A stretch of 64,000 bases of DNA from Anas platyrhynchos (GCF_047663525.1 NC_092601.1:19814001-19878000); one strand, 5' to 3'; positions 25,046-38,935 are shown, counted from the stretch's first letter. The notes: generated by a model from the letters alone, not told the origin. Numbers and translations: made by a program.

Positions 25046-26049
25046 GTAAGTTCAGACCAGGGCTGAATTGTGAGATGATAAGGACAGAGATAGAAACCCA
25101 TCCCATTTTCAATTCCTGTAAGAATGAGCACAAACCATTTTTTCCTTTATATATTCTTGACACTTAACCTACTCAATGCTCTTTATTTGCATTGATCAAA
25201 TTTTATAGTATGATTAAATTTGTATGGAAGAGAACCAATTAGTTTTGTTTTACACTTATTGAATGCACTTTATGGTCAGAAAATTAACTCTCAGCAGTTA
25301 GTTTGATTTATCCAGCAGCATAAAGCTTGACAATCTGTACTCTCAGATAATCCGTTTTAAAAGAATTATCTTTATTGTTATTTTTTCTTGTTTGGGAGAA
25401 ACCATTAAATGTGGAGGCAGGTACGAAGAGGAAGCAAACACTATCAGTAGACTGGCCCTGTCCAGAGAATTCAAAAGCAAACATGCCTGTTTGTCTCCTG
25501 ACAAAGCCTCTGCTGAGAGGCACCAGTATGTTCTGGAACAGTGACTTTGTCTTTGCAGACAAAGTGGAACTTCAAAGAGGAGCAAGTGCCAGTCTGTTCT
25601 AGAAACGATGCTTTGCCCTGGGGAGCAGGTGGCAGTGCTGAGCAAAGAGGACACTAACCAGGGAAAATTACCACCAGGAAAGCTAGCAGGAGAGCTTTGG
25701 GAAAGAGTGCAGTCTGGGCATTCTGTCTAGACCTGCCAAACTTGTAGGACATGCTGATAGAAAGCCCTTCCCTCAGCCCCACCTGAGAACTGCTTGTCCT
25801 GACTGGTGTGTGGTCTGCCCTGAGGATGAGCTCCATCCACACTGCTGCAATGGGCACTGGGCTACCAGCACAATGCCCAAGACTGGCAGCCCCTCCGGGC
25901 ACGGGGGTATCAGGAGGAATCAGGGTTCCTGTGAGGCCTGGGAGAAGAGGTAGGATGCACTCTTGCTGTGGCACTTTCCTTCATGATAGACGAAGACGTC
26001 CTTGTCTGGTTCTTCCAAAGGTCTTGTGGTCATCTGTCCTACAAACGTC
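25046..26049. other. unassigned single-copy DNA
   Basis: The interval is AT-rich from 25.15 to 25.38 kb and mixed thereafter. No gene or repeat is recognised. Confidence 0.55.
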
Positions 26050-26084
26050 TAATGTATGTGTTTAGATTCTAAACACATACATTA
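26050..26084. repeat. perfect 35-bp inverted repeat (hairpin)
   Basis: Arms taatgtatgtgtttag and ctaaacacatacatta (16 bases each) are perfectly complementary and separated by only three bases (ATT). Nothing outside the arms continues the symmetry. The stem is too short for a normal pre-miRNA. It may be a cruciform-prone palindrome, a remnant of a small inverted-repeat element, or the product of a template-switch mutation. Confidence 0.9.
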
Positions 26085-29000
26085 AAATGTAAAATGCACA
26101 AATATCATTTCTTATCAGATATAACACTATTTGTCCTCTAACATACAGAGCCTAAACGTGATACTGAAAGCATATCAGGAATAGACTTACAAGCTGGGGG
26201 ACAGAACTGCAATTTGGAGGACAGCACCCCACAAACAAGACAATCTTAGCACTCCTCTGAAATGGACACTAATTTTGGAGGGTCCTCAAAGGACACAGTT
26301 GCTCCTCTTCCTGTGCAAGAATCCCCTTGAGAAGCTTCACACGTGTAGATTAGGCAACTGCCATTTGGCCAAGCCATGAAGTATTATGAAAGTCAAAGCT
26401 TGCACTGGGAGTAGCATGCCATCTGTTCAGGCTTGAAAGACAGGAAATAACTATCAAAACTACAGTCTAATCACAATCAGCTGGCTGGCAGCTAACAAGT
26501 ACACACGTTGTCTGGCAAAGAACTAAGATGCTTATCAGCTGAGCATCTTGCAAGAGAGAAATGAAGTATCTGACGGGCTGAGGGAGAAATACAACGAGAG
26601 CAGGCAGCCAAAACAAGGCTAATTAATGGGGAGACACATGGCCCTCTGAAAACTAGGAAGCATCTATACAAGGATCCTCTCATTGCTCCTATACACCTCT
26701 GTTTAAATTCATATCCACTATTAAAGGATGCAGAAAATGCATAGGCTGGGAAGCAGCCAACTATGTCTGCACATAGCAAACTAAAGACAACAACAGAGTT
26801 GGGAACTGAACCACAAAGCACAGTGACTAAAATATACAGTGGATAGGAGAGCTTAATCTCCAGGAAAGTATGTAAGATGATCTGTGAATAAGGATACTGA
26901 CATCTCATGGTCAGTAAAGTTAGGTAGCTGGTCTGCTTGACTCCAAGAAGGATGTCACCATAATTAGTAGTAATGCTTTGGTTCTTGCTATTTGCTATTT
27001 AGCTTGGTAAGGATGTGATGAATTTGTCACGGAGTTACATCTTTGCTCAAAGAGAACTGATCTCGGATCAATTCCTCAGTATGCCTGGAGAATCTACATT
27101 GCTAATGGATGTTGGGTGAACAGATGCTCCTGGGGTAACAACACTCTGGAAGGAGTTAAACACAGAAGACACATTTTAACCCAAGGAAATGCTACTTTTT
27201 AAATCAGTCAGCATGAGAGATAGTCTCATCCTCACCAACCTGTCTGAATTTTCAGCCAATTGACAGTCACAAGGGAGCACACATCTACTTACGCTCTACA
27301 CACCCAAACCAGTAGTCCATAATTGTCTGCATGAAGAAACATCAAAAGATTTTGCATGGACAAACTACTCAGCAGCCTAAAAAAATGAAAGTCAAGAAAC
27401 ACAAGACTCATCTTTGGGCTAAGCATGTCCAGAGGCAGATGGTAAATCTTCAGAAACAGCAACAAGCCATCTGCATTCCCTGTGCACTGCAGCAAGCCAT
27501 CACTGTCAGCCTCAAGAGGAGGGACCAGGTGAGTCTTTTGGAACATGACCAGCCAACTGACATGGATGAAGAAAGAAGATGAGGAAATATGTGATTGTTA
27601 AAAAAAAACACAACATGGAGCCTTGGGACTATGATACCCCTGGATGAGGATGTTGTAGGAAGCAGAAAGACAAATTGTTCTGCTGCTTAGCTGTCCTCTC
27701 TCAATACTTTGTTGAAAGCCCCACCTGAATAGCATCAACATTTAATTTTCGACAAATTGGAAGATAAGGTGAAAAACTTAACAGAGACATATTAACTGTA
27801 ACAGCTGTGACAGATATTCCTCAAGCACCAGAAAGCACAGCTCTACTTGTACTCAGTTCTGCACAGTAAACGGTAATTAGACTTTGCCAATCAATGTTGT
27901 TTCCTTATTGATGACAATGGGGAGATGAAGGATCTGTGACAGACAGATTCTCCTGAAGCTTTTCCCTCCTATTTGTTATTTCAAGCTTGCAATCAGAACA
28001 ACGGGATTTGCCCAAAATGTGTTTCCAGGATTTTTTTCTACATTCCTGTTTTATATGTAAAAAACTTCAATCGTTTCTGAAAAGTTTTTTTTTTTTTCAG
28101 TCATCTTTAGCACGCAGCAAAGTGCAGCAACACAGACACACCATGAAATAATCAGTGCCAGATCACGCCTACAGTATCCTATCAGCAAAATTATGAATCT
28201 CCTGCATTGGTCTTGACTTTTTAAGATAGTTGCAAAGTCACTAACACAGAAATCAAGACCTACTTGTACGCATAACCCAACACAGCTTGTCCTTATCAAA
28301 AGATAAAGCATGCTGCATTTGATTAACATGATGGGCTAACTCCAGGGTCACAGGACACCCCACAAGAACCCACGGCAAATGGTAAAGAGTACCAGGGAGG
28401 ACAGGTAGAATAAAACCCTCTTCACCTGGCCCAGACCCAGTGACTGTTCAAGCTTCTATTCTTGAAGACTGCATTTGTGCTTAGGATATGAAATGCAAGA
28501 CTTGATATTGAGCACACTGTCACTTGTTTCTTAATCAAAACAACTCTGTAAGCCAAAGGCAGCTGCGTGCAGTTGCAGCTGGGTACATGAAGGAGGATGG
28601 GTAGCATCTGCAAAGCACAGGGCACGGAGCAGGGCTCCAGGCTGGAGCCAGAGGCAGGACTGGTTCCTGCTCCCCATTTCCTGCAGGCAGAAGGAGGGAA
28701 GCAGAGCCCAGGCCAGGAGTCAGCTCAGGGGAGATGGTGGTGACGAGGTGACAGCTCTACTTTCACGTTTGGATAGAACAGGCTGCCCCTCCACAAAAAC
28801 TGAGAAACTTGATTCAAGATCTGTAGCTCCACAAACATTTTTCTGCTGTTGAAACAATCCAAGCCATGCACTCTGTAACTATGAATAACCACAAACAGAG
28901 CGCCCCTCGAACCCTGACCCTGGACAAGTGCTTGCACAGTCACAGTGCTCACAGAGGAGTACACATGCTCTCTGCTGGACAGCACGATCTGCAGCTCCAC

Positions 29001-31642
29001 CACCTCAGGGAAGACTCTTTACCAGTGCAGGGAGCCCATTTCAGAGAAGGAACTAAACTCAGGAAGTTTTCAGGCTGGTGTGATACATTCAGTTTTGCTT
29101 TTTAATGTTTGCTTTTCTTTTTCTCATGTACTTGGTCTTTGCATTTCTTTCTAGAGAAATAACAGGAGCAGAAAAGCTTAATCTGCTCCTGGTGAAAAGG
29201 TGGAATTCTGATTGCTTGCTTTGCCTGTTTTGGGCAAGCATTTTTATCCTGCATTACTGTGAGGAAAGGTCTTGGCTCTTCAAGCTCCAGCTTTTGTCTT
29301 TTTGTGAGCTGAAGGGTTTTTCCCAAAGTGAGTATTGAAATGTTTCAATGATCTTAAAAAAAAAAAAAGAAAAAAAAAAAAAGTGCAGATTTTGTGAGAC
29401 TTTGGTCTGCAGTAAAAGAAAAATCTAACAAGCTGAATGTCATTTTTTTTAAGGAGATAAGAAAAAGGCTACTGGAGCTGTCAGAGCTTAAGCTTCAACC
29501 TTTATGTTTACAAAGCAAAAAGGGCAATTAAATGTGGAAAAATAAATCTTTCCAGGACTCTGCCAGTGGTTCTTCTGGTTTGTACTCAGACTGCTGAATG
29601 ACAGGCTAGTTTAGTGCCTTAGGCATGGACTCAGAATAGAGCAGCCCTGACATTTCTTTGATGCTAAGTAGTGTACCCTAATAAAGATGTTCCTTAAAGC
29701 CATTCCCTCTTGCCTGGCAACCAGATGCTACAGAACATCCTCACTGCAACTGGATTGCCTGTCTGCTCTGTGCCTCACCATGCCTGGCAGTCTTCTTCCC
29801 TTCCTACCAAAGTGCAGCTGCTTCAGACCTCTTGTACATCTTTGTCATTGAATTTGAGGAAGAAATCGTTGGAGTAAATCAAAGATATGGTAAATTGGCA
29901 AATTCTGTGCTTTTACCTCCGGTCTATTTCACAAAGTCCAATTTCCACGAAGGTGTTGATGGATTGCAAACATCATGGTTCTACAAGCACAAAGTCAACA
30001 TGCAATCACAGGCCATTATACGGTGAGGATGTCTGCTTGCAACTACCACAAGCTGCAGCGCTCCTTGCATCTAAAAGAGCAGCTGAAGAAAGCTCTATTT
30101 TCTCAGTACATGGAGTAAACTCCTCTCAGATGCCTGCCCTTAGCCCCTGGGCACACACCCACATGACTCCTAGGTGCAAGGCGGGGGATGGAGTACACCT
30201 GACTGAAGAGAGGAGTACACCAATGCCAGCTGTGAAGTGCTGGATACTAGTCAGGGAAGGACTTTGTTCCTTCCCATAAGCCTCCAGCTCTTCACACATT
30301 TCTGTTCTCTGCAAAGACCGAAGTGCAAAAAGAAAGATGAACAGAAGTAGGGGAAAGGACTGGGAAGCTCATCTCCAAGTGCTAAGTGACAGCAGATGGT
30401 TGAGGCACTGCTCTATGACAGATGAAGAAATCAGTAATGTATTTGTCAAAGGCAATGTCATTTCAGCAGCCTGCCTGGCTGCCTTAGCTCCCAGAGCTGC
30501 CAGCACCCACTGGACATGGATCTCCCAGGGACGCAGTACATCCTTGTGCCTTCTCCCACAAGGCTGCACACACTGGCATGGGCACAGCCCGCAAGGGAAG
30601 GATGCACCAGTGTGGGGTCAGATGATGCCCCTGCAGCACAAGATTTATTTAGTATTACCTGCATATAAACACACATTCAGCAAAGTAATGTTGTTCCCTC
30701 TGCCATTCATCACCCAGAACATCACTAACTGAAAGCCAGGAATGGCTTTGGGCATGCCACTGCATATACAGCGATGTCAGGGAATGCAGCAGCACAGCTT
30801 CCAGAGAAACAGAAAACCAAGGTCCCATTTGCTGACCTGCAGCACCCCAGGGTCTCTCTGTGCCTCGCTCTGCAGAGAACTGTAGTCTTACACATAACAA
30901 CTGGCACAGCACATGGCAAGGGAGATGATCAGAGTATACTGGGAATGGAGCAGGATGGGTGGTGAGCCTTGGAAGCCTCTAAATTTCCTGTTTGTTTAAG
31001 GCCAGTTTCTACTTTCTTGGTTTTGTGCTCCTGCATTCACATGGCAGTTGGCTGATATAACACAGCCCTGGATCTTCTCCTCTAGAGTCTTTTCATCACC
31101 TGGCTGCTGGCTTCACGCTGCAAGCTCCACTTTCTCCATGTCTCCTGGCCTGCACACCACTCCACTCTATTAAAAATTGCATGCAATTAACATACACTCT
31201 CCCAGGTGCTTCTGCAGAAAAGCATCAGGGTTGCAGTGTCTGTGAGAAGGTATCCAGAAGACAGTGACAAGTGACTTGTCTCCCCTCCCAGTTCATAAGC
31301 CTGGGAAGATGAGTGCCTCCTGCTTACTGACCCAGAGCATCACAAACAGTGTAGGAGAATGTTTCTGGGAGACAGAATTCAAACTAAACTAACTTGTTGA
31401 ACAAGCATGGAAAATCTCGTTCTCATTATTTACACAAATAAATGTATACACTAGAGAAGATTCTACCTCCTAGTAAATAGAGTTAGTTTCATAGATCCCT
31501 GCTGTTTTGTAGAGTAGGAGAACACCGAGGTTGCCGTATTCTTGCTGGAAGTGGTTTTGTGGCAAGCTCACAAGCCTGTCAGGCTATAAAAAATCCTTGG
31601 ATATTGCAGGAAATAGCAGGCATTTATAGAGGACAGGTGAAT
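26085..31642. other. unassigned DNA with A-rich tracts
   Basis: No gene is recognised. Low-complexity A tracts occur at 29356-29382 (A13-G-A13) and 27600-27608. A splice-like 36-base segment at 27493-27528 (acceptor CTGCAG, donor CCAG|GTGAGT) is noted but not called because it is tiny and isolated. The rest shows only short open frames on both strands. Confidence 0.5.
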
Positions 31643-31663
31643 GGGGGGGGGGGGGGGGGGGGG
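31643..31663 (+). repeat. G21 homopolymer
   Basis: Twenty-one consecutive G residues inside AT-rich DNA. Long G runs are rare in vertebrate genomes, can form G-quadruplexes and are error-prone in sequencing, so the exact length is uncertain. A short (TA)n tract follows at about 31707-31718. Confidence 0.9.
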
Positions 31664-33591
31664 AAATATGATGTAATGGCTAGTGAATTGCTTCCTCTGT
31701 TAAAAATATATATATATAAGAATTTTCTGCAGCAGTTGCTCAATGCACAATACAGGAACTTCAGAATTGGGTTTGAACACCACAGACAAAACAGTAAAGA
31801 AAACTGGAATGATGAAAGGCAGCTTTTAATTCTTTGCAGTATTTATCAGTCACAGGGGGTGGTATGGATTTCCTATTGCAGTAAACTGTACGTAAATATA
31901 GAGGTTATCAGAGTTTCTAGGGTATGTTTCATCCTTCTTCAAACTATTTACATTGGTCCACAGGAAATACATGTATTAAAGGTTTTCACATACTGCAGAT
32001 TCACACAGGAAATAATACATCTAAATGATACCCGTGGCAGAATCTACATGTGCCCCTCTTAATAGTTGCCACAGACATCTAAAAAAGACAAACAAGTCAT
32101 CAATTGCTGATTTCATGTTGGACCCTCTGACAGAGCAACCTGAGTTTAATCTAATACACCTGACTGCTTCAGGGAATAAGTCTTCCATTCCCAAATAGCC
32201 AAAGTGCATACACAAACCTCTCTAGAATACCAGACAAAAGCAGGGTTTCCTGGAGTCCCAGTGAAGGTGCTCACATGGTTTTCCAGGTAACAAGCATGAG
32301 AGCTGCAATGGGACTACTTTGCAGTCAGTGGAGTCTGCTGCAAATCTGGCACCACCATGCCCCCACCCTCCTGCTCCCCACTGCCCCAACAACATGCCCT
32401 CTCTGAGTGTCCAAACCAGGATGCTGATGAACCCAGTGCATCACCGTGCTAACCAGCCTTCACAACATCCAGATGACTTTGGAGGAGGCAAAGAATGAGT
32501 AACAGACTCTGACATGATGCAAAGCATTCTGTTCCCCTAGAACTGCCAGCTAAGATTGTTCGGGGATCTTCTGTTCAGGTCATCAGTTTACTGTGATTTG
32601 CTCCAAGCTCTAAGTAAGCTGTTCACACTGAATGACAAGATAAATGCCTCTATATCACATAGCACTGCCATTGTGCTTGTTACTTCTGGTTTGTGACCTG
32701 GAAAGTCATAGAAGAGCATAGGCAATAGGAGGTCAGTTCTCCTCACCCTTGCTTCCATGGCATCTAAAACTGACTGGTGGATAACAACCCTTCTCAGTGC
32801 CTCACTTACAGTTTCTTTAAGGGGCTGGCACAGGAAAAACTTCACACCAGCCCTCCTGTTCAGATCACAGTACCCGATGCGTGTCCATGCCTGAACTGTC
32901 CTTTTCAGGGAGCAAAGAAAATCCAACACCTTGAAGAAGTCAGTTCTTATGGATATGCTTTTACATTTCTGTTTGAAAGACCCTTAAAATCCTGGTGTGG
33001 GTGAGAGAGAGGAACTGGAATAAGCAGTCCAGTGAGGAGAAAAGACTCAACAGGGTGACAACAGTAGTTGTGCTCTGTTCTGGGGCTGAAAAGGAGGAGA
33101 GTAAGGTGCCTACCCTTGTGCAGTTCAGTGCCAGTGCCCTAGGACCAGCAACAGATGAGGGCTCCTTCCCACATCACATGCTACAGGTGCAGGTGATGGG
33201 CTTCAGAGAGACCAGCTCTCAACAACATACCCACGGCGATGCAAGGTGAGGCCCAGCAATGGGCAATTTCAAACCTCAGCTCCACAGTCAGCCCTGCCTA
33301 TTTCCCTTCACAGTCACGACCATGTCACTCTCTCTTTCTGCAGCCCCATCCTCTCCCAGCAGCAGCCTCCAAAGACAGGTGCAGCCAGCTCACACCCTGC
33401 TGCAGTCCCCCAGAGCCATGGTGAGATCAGCGCATCGTTACCCCAGGGAGCTTGTGAACTAGGGTGCAGTCAGCAAAACTGGAGACTAAGCGCTTGACAT
33501 TGCTGTTGCTTGTAATGAATCTCACAAATAGTGAAAACTTAATTAATAATAACACTTGGCACTGCTATGCTGCTTTTACATTTACAAAGCA
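31664..33591. other. unassigned single-copy DNA
   Basis: No gene or known repeat is recognised. A 113-codon open frame on the minus strand (32588-32929) has a protein-like composition but no recognisable domain and no clear splice boundaries. Confidence 0.45.
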
Positions 33592-33687
33592 CTGTGTAAA
33601 CATTAACTAATTAATCTGCTGTACTTAGCAATTATATAGTGCTTTATATTTTCCAGCTCCTGTGCAAACATTAGCTAATTAATCTAC
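33592..33687 (+). repeat. two diverged copies of a MIR-like tail motif
   Basis: Two 28-base segments (33592-33619 and 33660-33687) share a core of the form aaacattarctaattaatct with only a few differences, and lie 68 bases apart. The preceding words (acaaagcactgtg in one case, agtgctttatatt in the other) resemble the AGCGCTTTACA-AACATTAACTAATTAAT motif seen at the 3' end of MIR/CORE-SINE and related ancient vertebrate elements. Two adjacent relics, or one relic with an internal duplication, would explain the pattern. The family assignment rests on memory of the motif and is uncertain. Confidence 0.4.
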
Positions 33688-34977
33688 TTAATTATTTCCA
33701 TGTTTTACATTCTGGAGCACCACATACCAGCAGCACAAGGAAGAGGCCTTAGCAGGGATACTTCTGAGTGGCTCTTCAGCATTTACAGTGCCTGCCACAT
33801 TTTGGGGAGACACCTCCAGCAGGCATAAATACTGCCAGCAGGGCCAAGGATGCAGCAAGTCTCCAGGGAACAGAGGCAGAGTCTTCTACAAGTTATTTAA
33901 AAACCAAAAGGGGTTCAGAGAGCAGCTGTAAGTATTATTTCACCTCTACAAGACCTGCTGCGCAGTGAAAGACTGAAGTTACTCAGTAGATAGTGCATAT
34001 CAAAGGGAAATATAAAAGGTGACTTGATCACAACCCACAAGCCCTCATGCAAGGATAACACTTGAGATATTTAAATAACATCTAATTAGATTTGACACCT
34101 GAAAGAGACAAATAGGAAAACTGGAATTGAAATTCATTTTTCTACAAGTGAATGTGAGCAATGCCTGACTCTGAAAGATCATACTGAGGGGCAGCTGAAA
34201 TGGAATTTGGGAATTGTGATTCTGTGTACTGCTCTAATTGCTTTGGGCTTGACTGTTGCCTCAGATTTGACCACTTACAGAATGCACATTGATCTTGTTA
34301 AAGCACCGAGGCTTAAAAAAAATATATGCACAGGTATGAAGCATTATCTCCTGGGGAAGTGAGGGCAGACTCCAGACGCAGAGTGTGCGTGGCAACAGTA
34401 CATTGCCTCTCCCACTACACGGACCTGGGAGATGAACTGTCCTGGTACAGGACACAGGGTGACCAGGAAATTAGACAACCCACCCTAATTACCAAAGCTA
34501 CAGAAATATGAAGCATTTTCCATCAGAAAAGTTCTGAAAGAACTAGGTTTGCCAATCAGACACTCTCTAACCAAGTATTAATGTACGCTCACTCATGCAG
34601 AGCCGCATCTCCCTGCTGCTTATTGCATTTTAACATTGTCAACTGAGCTTGCTGAAGCACTCACAGTGCTCTGCTGACCTCCATTATTTATGATAGCATG
34701 TGAAATTGATTGTGGTTGAAAGATCCTTACTGGAATAAAATGAGCTTCTCTATTATTGCCACACACACACACAAATCTCTGTTTTCCAGTGATCCCCCAT
34801 AGGGAGCACTTGCCTAACCCTGAGTTCATGACAACAGATATCTCCATCTGGCAAAATACAGGTGACTGCATTGTAATGATTGTCAAGTTACAGGACAGCA
34901 GAGGTCAAGTGATTCTCTCTCTGGATGACCACATAGAAGGTAAACTGTGGGGACAATGTACAGTTTTCTGGTGTTTT
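33688..34977. other. unassigned single-copy DNA
   Basis: AT-rich DNA without a recognisable gene. A short (CA)n tract lies at about 34761-34772. Confidence 0.55.
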
Positions 34978-35050
34978 TAGATGGGTAAATGATAAAGTCT
35001 GGATAAATGATAAAGTTTCTAGATGGGTAAATGATAAAGTCTGATAAAGC
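34978..35050 (+). repeat. short tandem/direct repeat (gataaagt units)
   Basis: A 23-base unit is present at 34978-35000 and again, identical, at 35020-35042 (period 42). A shorter related unit, ggataaatgataaagt, lies between them at 35001-35016. The word gataaag recurs four times in all. This is a local duplication, probably a small minisatellite or slippage product, with no coding content. Confidence 0.9.
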
Positions 35051-38000
35051 AAGTTGACATCAGTTTTGATACTCTGTCAAACACAGAGCAGAAAACATGC
35101 TCTAAGTATTAATGGGATTATGAAAAGATGAACAAGACAAATGAGGCTTTCAGAAACTCAACCTCCTATTTGTTCTCAGAAAATCCTCAGCTATATATAA
35201 TTTAATGAAAGAACTTAACCCACTGCAATAATCCTGGAAGAAGTCTTACTGCTGGTTTGCTGGTTTTATCTCTCTCTTCCCCAAGAAATGCAGAGCTCTG
35301 CCCATCCAATAGGTTGAATGAACCATCCCCAGCATCCCCATATGCCCATTTGCCTCAGTCTCCTGGAGGGCAGACCCTCATCTCTACCTGCAGCAGCTCC
35401 TAGCACATGCTGTCCTGCCCTGAAACACCAGCCTCTCTGCACATATGAGTACTGGTGGTGCTGACTTGAAGCTATGGGACTTCCCTCCCCAGCTGTGCAT
35501 GTCAATGCATATCCAAAAGGGAAAGAGGTAGGCATGGAAGAAAAGGAGTCATGGAGGGCCTTGCCCACACTATCCTGCAACAGGACTGTAACAGAGTGAA
35601 GAGAGAGGAAAGCCCACCCTGGGACACCACATACTGCCAAGCCTCATGCTCCTGCCCCTGAGGCCAGTGTCTCAGGGCCAGTTTCAGGTGACCTTGTGTG
35701 CTCTGTCCCAGCAGTCTGGGGCAGCCATGTGCTGCAGATCCTTAGGAATAGCCTGACTGTTCACTTACCGGAGCAAACAGGTCCTCCAGCATCCCTTTCA
35801 GGTGATTTTCCAGTAATCTGGACTATATGATAGAGCATGCGGGAACCTAAACTGCTCTGCCCATCCTGCCTGCTGGGCAATCCCTTTGCATGCTCTCAGG
35901 AGGGCTGCTGAGTGTGCAGTGTCTGATCAGGTCCTCAGAGGGCATGCAGATAGAAGGGAAGTTGGCTGTGACTCAAGTCAGTCCACCTGAAGGGACAACT
36001 GCAGTGTGCAAGAAATACAAGAGTGAACACCCACGCTGCCACAGAGCCTTACAGATGCTGTGGTGGGCAGAGGTGAGGACATAAGATGCAGAAGGGCACA
36101 GAAAGGACTATTGCCAAGCTGCTGGTGGCTACCACGCAGCATCATTATGGAGAAACCTTGGGAAGCCTTGGCTCACAGTTCAACTCTTGCTGGAGAACCT
36201 GCTCCAGCCTTGATTCCAGTCACACTCCCCAGCCCTCCTGATAGCACACTAACCACTCGGCATCACCTGGCTCCTTTACTGCACAGCATGCCCCTCAGAG
36301 CCCAGGGGGATGTGTCCTGGTGGCATGGTCTCCTGCCAGGTGCATAGATTTCCCTCAAAACACAGGTGGAGCACTGGTCTTGGGGAGAAGTAGTGTCTGC
36401 CACTCAGGAGAATTTCACAGGAACAGGGATCCACTGGTGACAGAGCTTGAGCCCCCATTTTCACACTTGTATCAATGCCGCAGTGAAGTGAGGATTTCTC
36501 TTGTGCTGGTTAACACCATTTTTCTGTTTTTTTCAGTTCTTTTAAAATCCCTTGCTGCTAATCTTCTAGGTGGTTTCCCATACAGTTGTATTTTTGTGGT
36601 GACCTTTAATACTAAGGAACATTATTAATTCTTGATTTATTTAAAGCAGTCTATTTTGACAAGATTGCAGAAGACACCTCTCTGCTGAAGGGTTACAGAA
36701 AATCTATTAATTAAATGCCAACAACAGAGCACTGAAAGCTTTCCAAATGTCCACTGAGGAGTCTCTCTCCCTGCTCCTTTCTCCCCCTTCTTGTTACAGG
36801 GACCTTTATATGAGGTATGGAAACCTGATACACTCAAAGGAGCCAGGAGCTCTCTCCCAACCGCACTGATCTCCCTGAGCTTTTAGTCTCTGGGTAACCT
36901 GGACACTGAGCATCCTCTCATTACATGCCCATTTAACCTCCATTTGTAAATGGACAAGGCCTGCTTTCATTCTCAAAACTGCCTTCCAAGGATCAGCAGA
37001 CTAGGTTAGCCCAAGTCATGTCTGTGGTCATCAGTTTGGACACCACAGCAGCTGTTCGAGCAGCAGCTGTAACATGCCAGAGGAGGAAAGTGCTATGTGG
37101 GTCCAGGGGCAAAGGTAGGACAGCTGGGCTGCAACACCTACTACAGCAGCCTCTTTTCACTCTGCAGCGCTATCTGCTGCATTATCTCCAGTCTGTTTGC
37201 CTGGGCCAGTATCCTACAAACTTGTGCAGTCCTGCAGTCCCACTGCTTACTCACGCAGCAAACCTAGGGTTTAAACCATGCCCAGAAGCTGCTCTCTGCT
37301 CTCTCTTCTTGGAACGTCCCATCTGCCCATGCCAGGTGGACAGGAAAACCAGTGAGCACAGCTGCAAGACAGAGAAGCAACCCATGGAGCTCTGACTGCT
37401 GCTTTTGAGGGAGTCAAGGGTGAAACATAACTCCATCAGCCTACAAGGAAAAGAACCAATTATCTGGCAATTGTGTGCAGCCTATTTCAGTGGGAGGCTC
37501 ATAACCTAACCAGTCCTTGTAGTCAAGGGGAATAAAATATATGCTGATATCAGTACACAGAGGTTCCCACTGGAAGCCACTTTCACTGCAGTGTCGTGAA
37601 TCTTTTCAGAAACAGCTTGAGAAGATTCATTCTGTGTATCAATCTTCCTGGGGAACAGAGCTGACAGTGGTCATACATAATAATGCTTAAGTCAATTCAC
37701 ATGCACAGTCAGTGTCTGTCTACAAGTCTTGGCCCTAATCAGTACATTAAATAGAAACTTATGACTAATAACTCGGAAAGGGCCTCTCCAGGGGCAAAGA
37801 AATGCTCCTCTTTGGCCACTGTCAGCTCCTCAGGCATGTGCTGTAGCAGCACGCTTTCCCCTTGGCTCCAGGAAGGGAGAATGGAAGGTTATAACTATTC
37901 TGTTTGTTTGGCTGACACATTTTCTATGAGATGAATTCTTTACTTTAGGTTTTGACAGGGATTCTGTGACTTTACGTCTGTCCTGTAATCACAGTGCCTC

Positions 38001-38935
38001 TCTGGAACAGGAACAAAGAACATAAAAGCTGCCAGTTTAGCCAGATTCAGGTTGGAGGTGAAGCAGGCATCCTGCCCTTCTAAAACTGCCCTGGCTGCCC
38101 CCTGCTCAGGCACCATGTGTGCAAGGGTGAGCTAGCTCTTGAGAACACACTCCTCCCCTACCACCACAGGCCAGCATGGACAGGTGGACTCTGCACTATG
38201 CTGCTTGTTCCTCATGCCATGAGAACCCTGGAAAGTGCATGCAGAGCAGCAGTGTGGGCTGGGAAAGGACTGGGCTATCAGAAAGTGAGACATTCATTTT
38301 TTAAGCTTTGGGTATTCTTGTTTCTGGATCAGCTGTGCTCACAAGGGATGCTTACCAGCAGCCTCTACATCCACAGCTTTACCAAGAAAGCAGCACATAG
38401 TTGCTCTGCTTCAATAAAGTCTGCTGGATGAGCTCAGGCTTCCTCAGCAGGCTAAGGTAACCTCACTGCTCTTCCAGGAACAGGCATGCAGAGTGTTCAT
38501 CCAGCCCCTCACTAGTCATGAAGGTTCCAAGCAGCCCAGTTCTCTGCACAGCTGATTTCCATGCATGCCCTGTGGAGATGCAGCTAAGCTGAACTTGGTC
38601 AGGGCACAGTGGGTCCCAGAATCCAAACAACCTTGTCAAACCCTGGGGGTGCAGGAGGAAAGGGCAAAACAGAAGACCATAAAACAAGCAGCTAAGAGGA
38701 GCCCATGGCTTCCACTTGTGTCCATCCCTGCAGATCCAGTGCAGGCAACACTTGGAGGTTTTCTCCCTAACCAGAAATCTCCAAGAACAGAATTAGAGAA
38801 ATATGTTTTTCTACACTTCCACGTGCAAATACCCAGAGCAGATCTGTCTTTGCTGTTCAGATGCATAGTTTTTATTGCTTGAAAAATTGGGATATGGAAA
38901 ACTATTTCTTTCTTGAACAACAACAACAAAAAAAT
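35051..38935. other. unassigned single-copy DNA
   Basis: No gene, RNA gene or repeat family is recognised. Open frames here are short and present on both strands. Confidence 0.55.

Noticed and set aside
27493..27528. 36-base splice-like segment
   Set aside because: It is too short and isolated, with only moderate acceptor quality.
32588..32929. 113-codon minus-strand frame with protein-like composition
   Set aside because: I could not match it to any family or find matching splice boundaries. It remains a weak candidate only.
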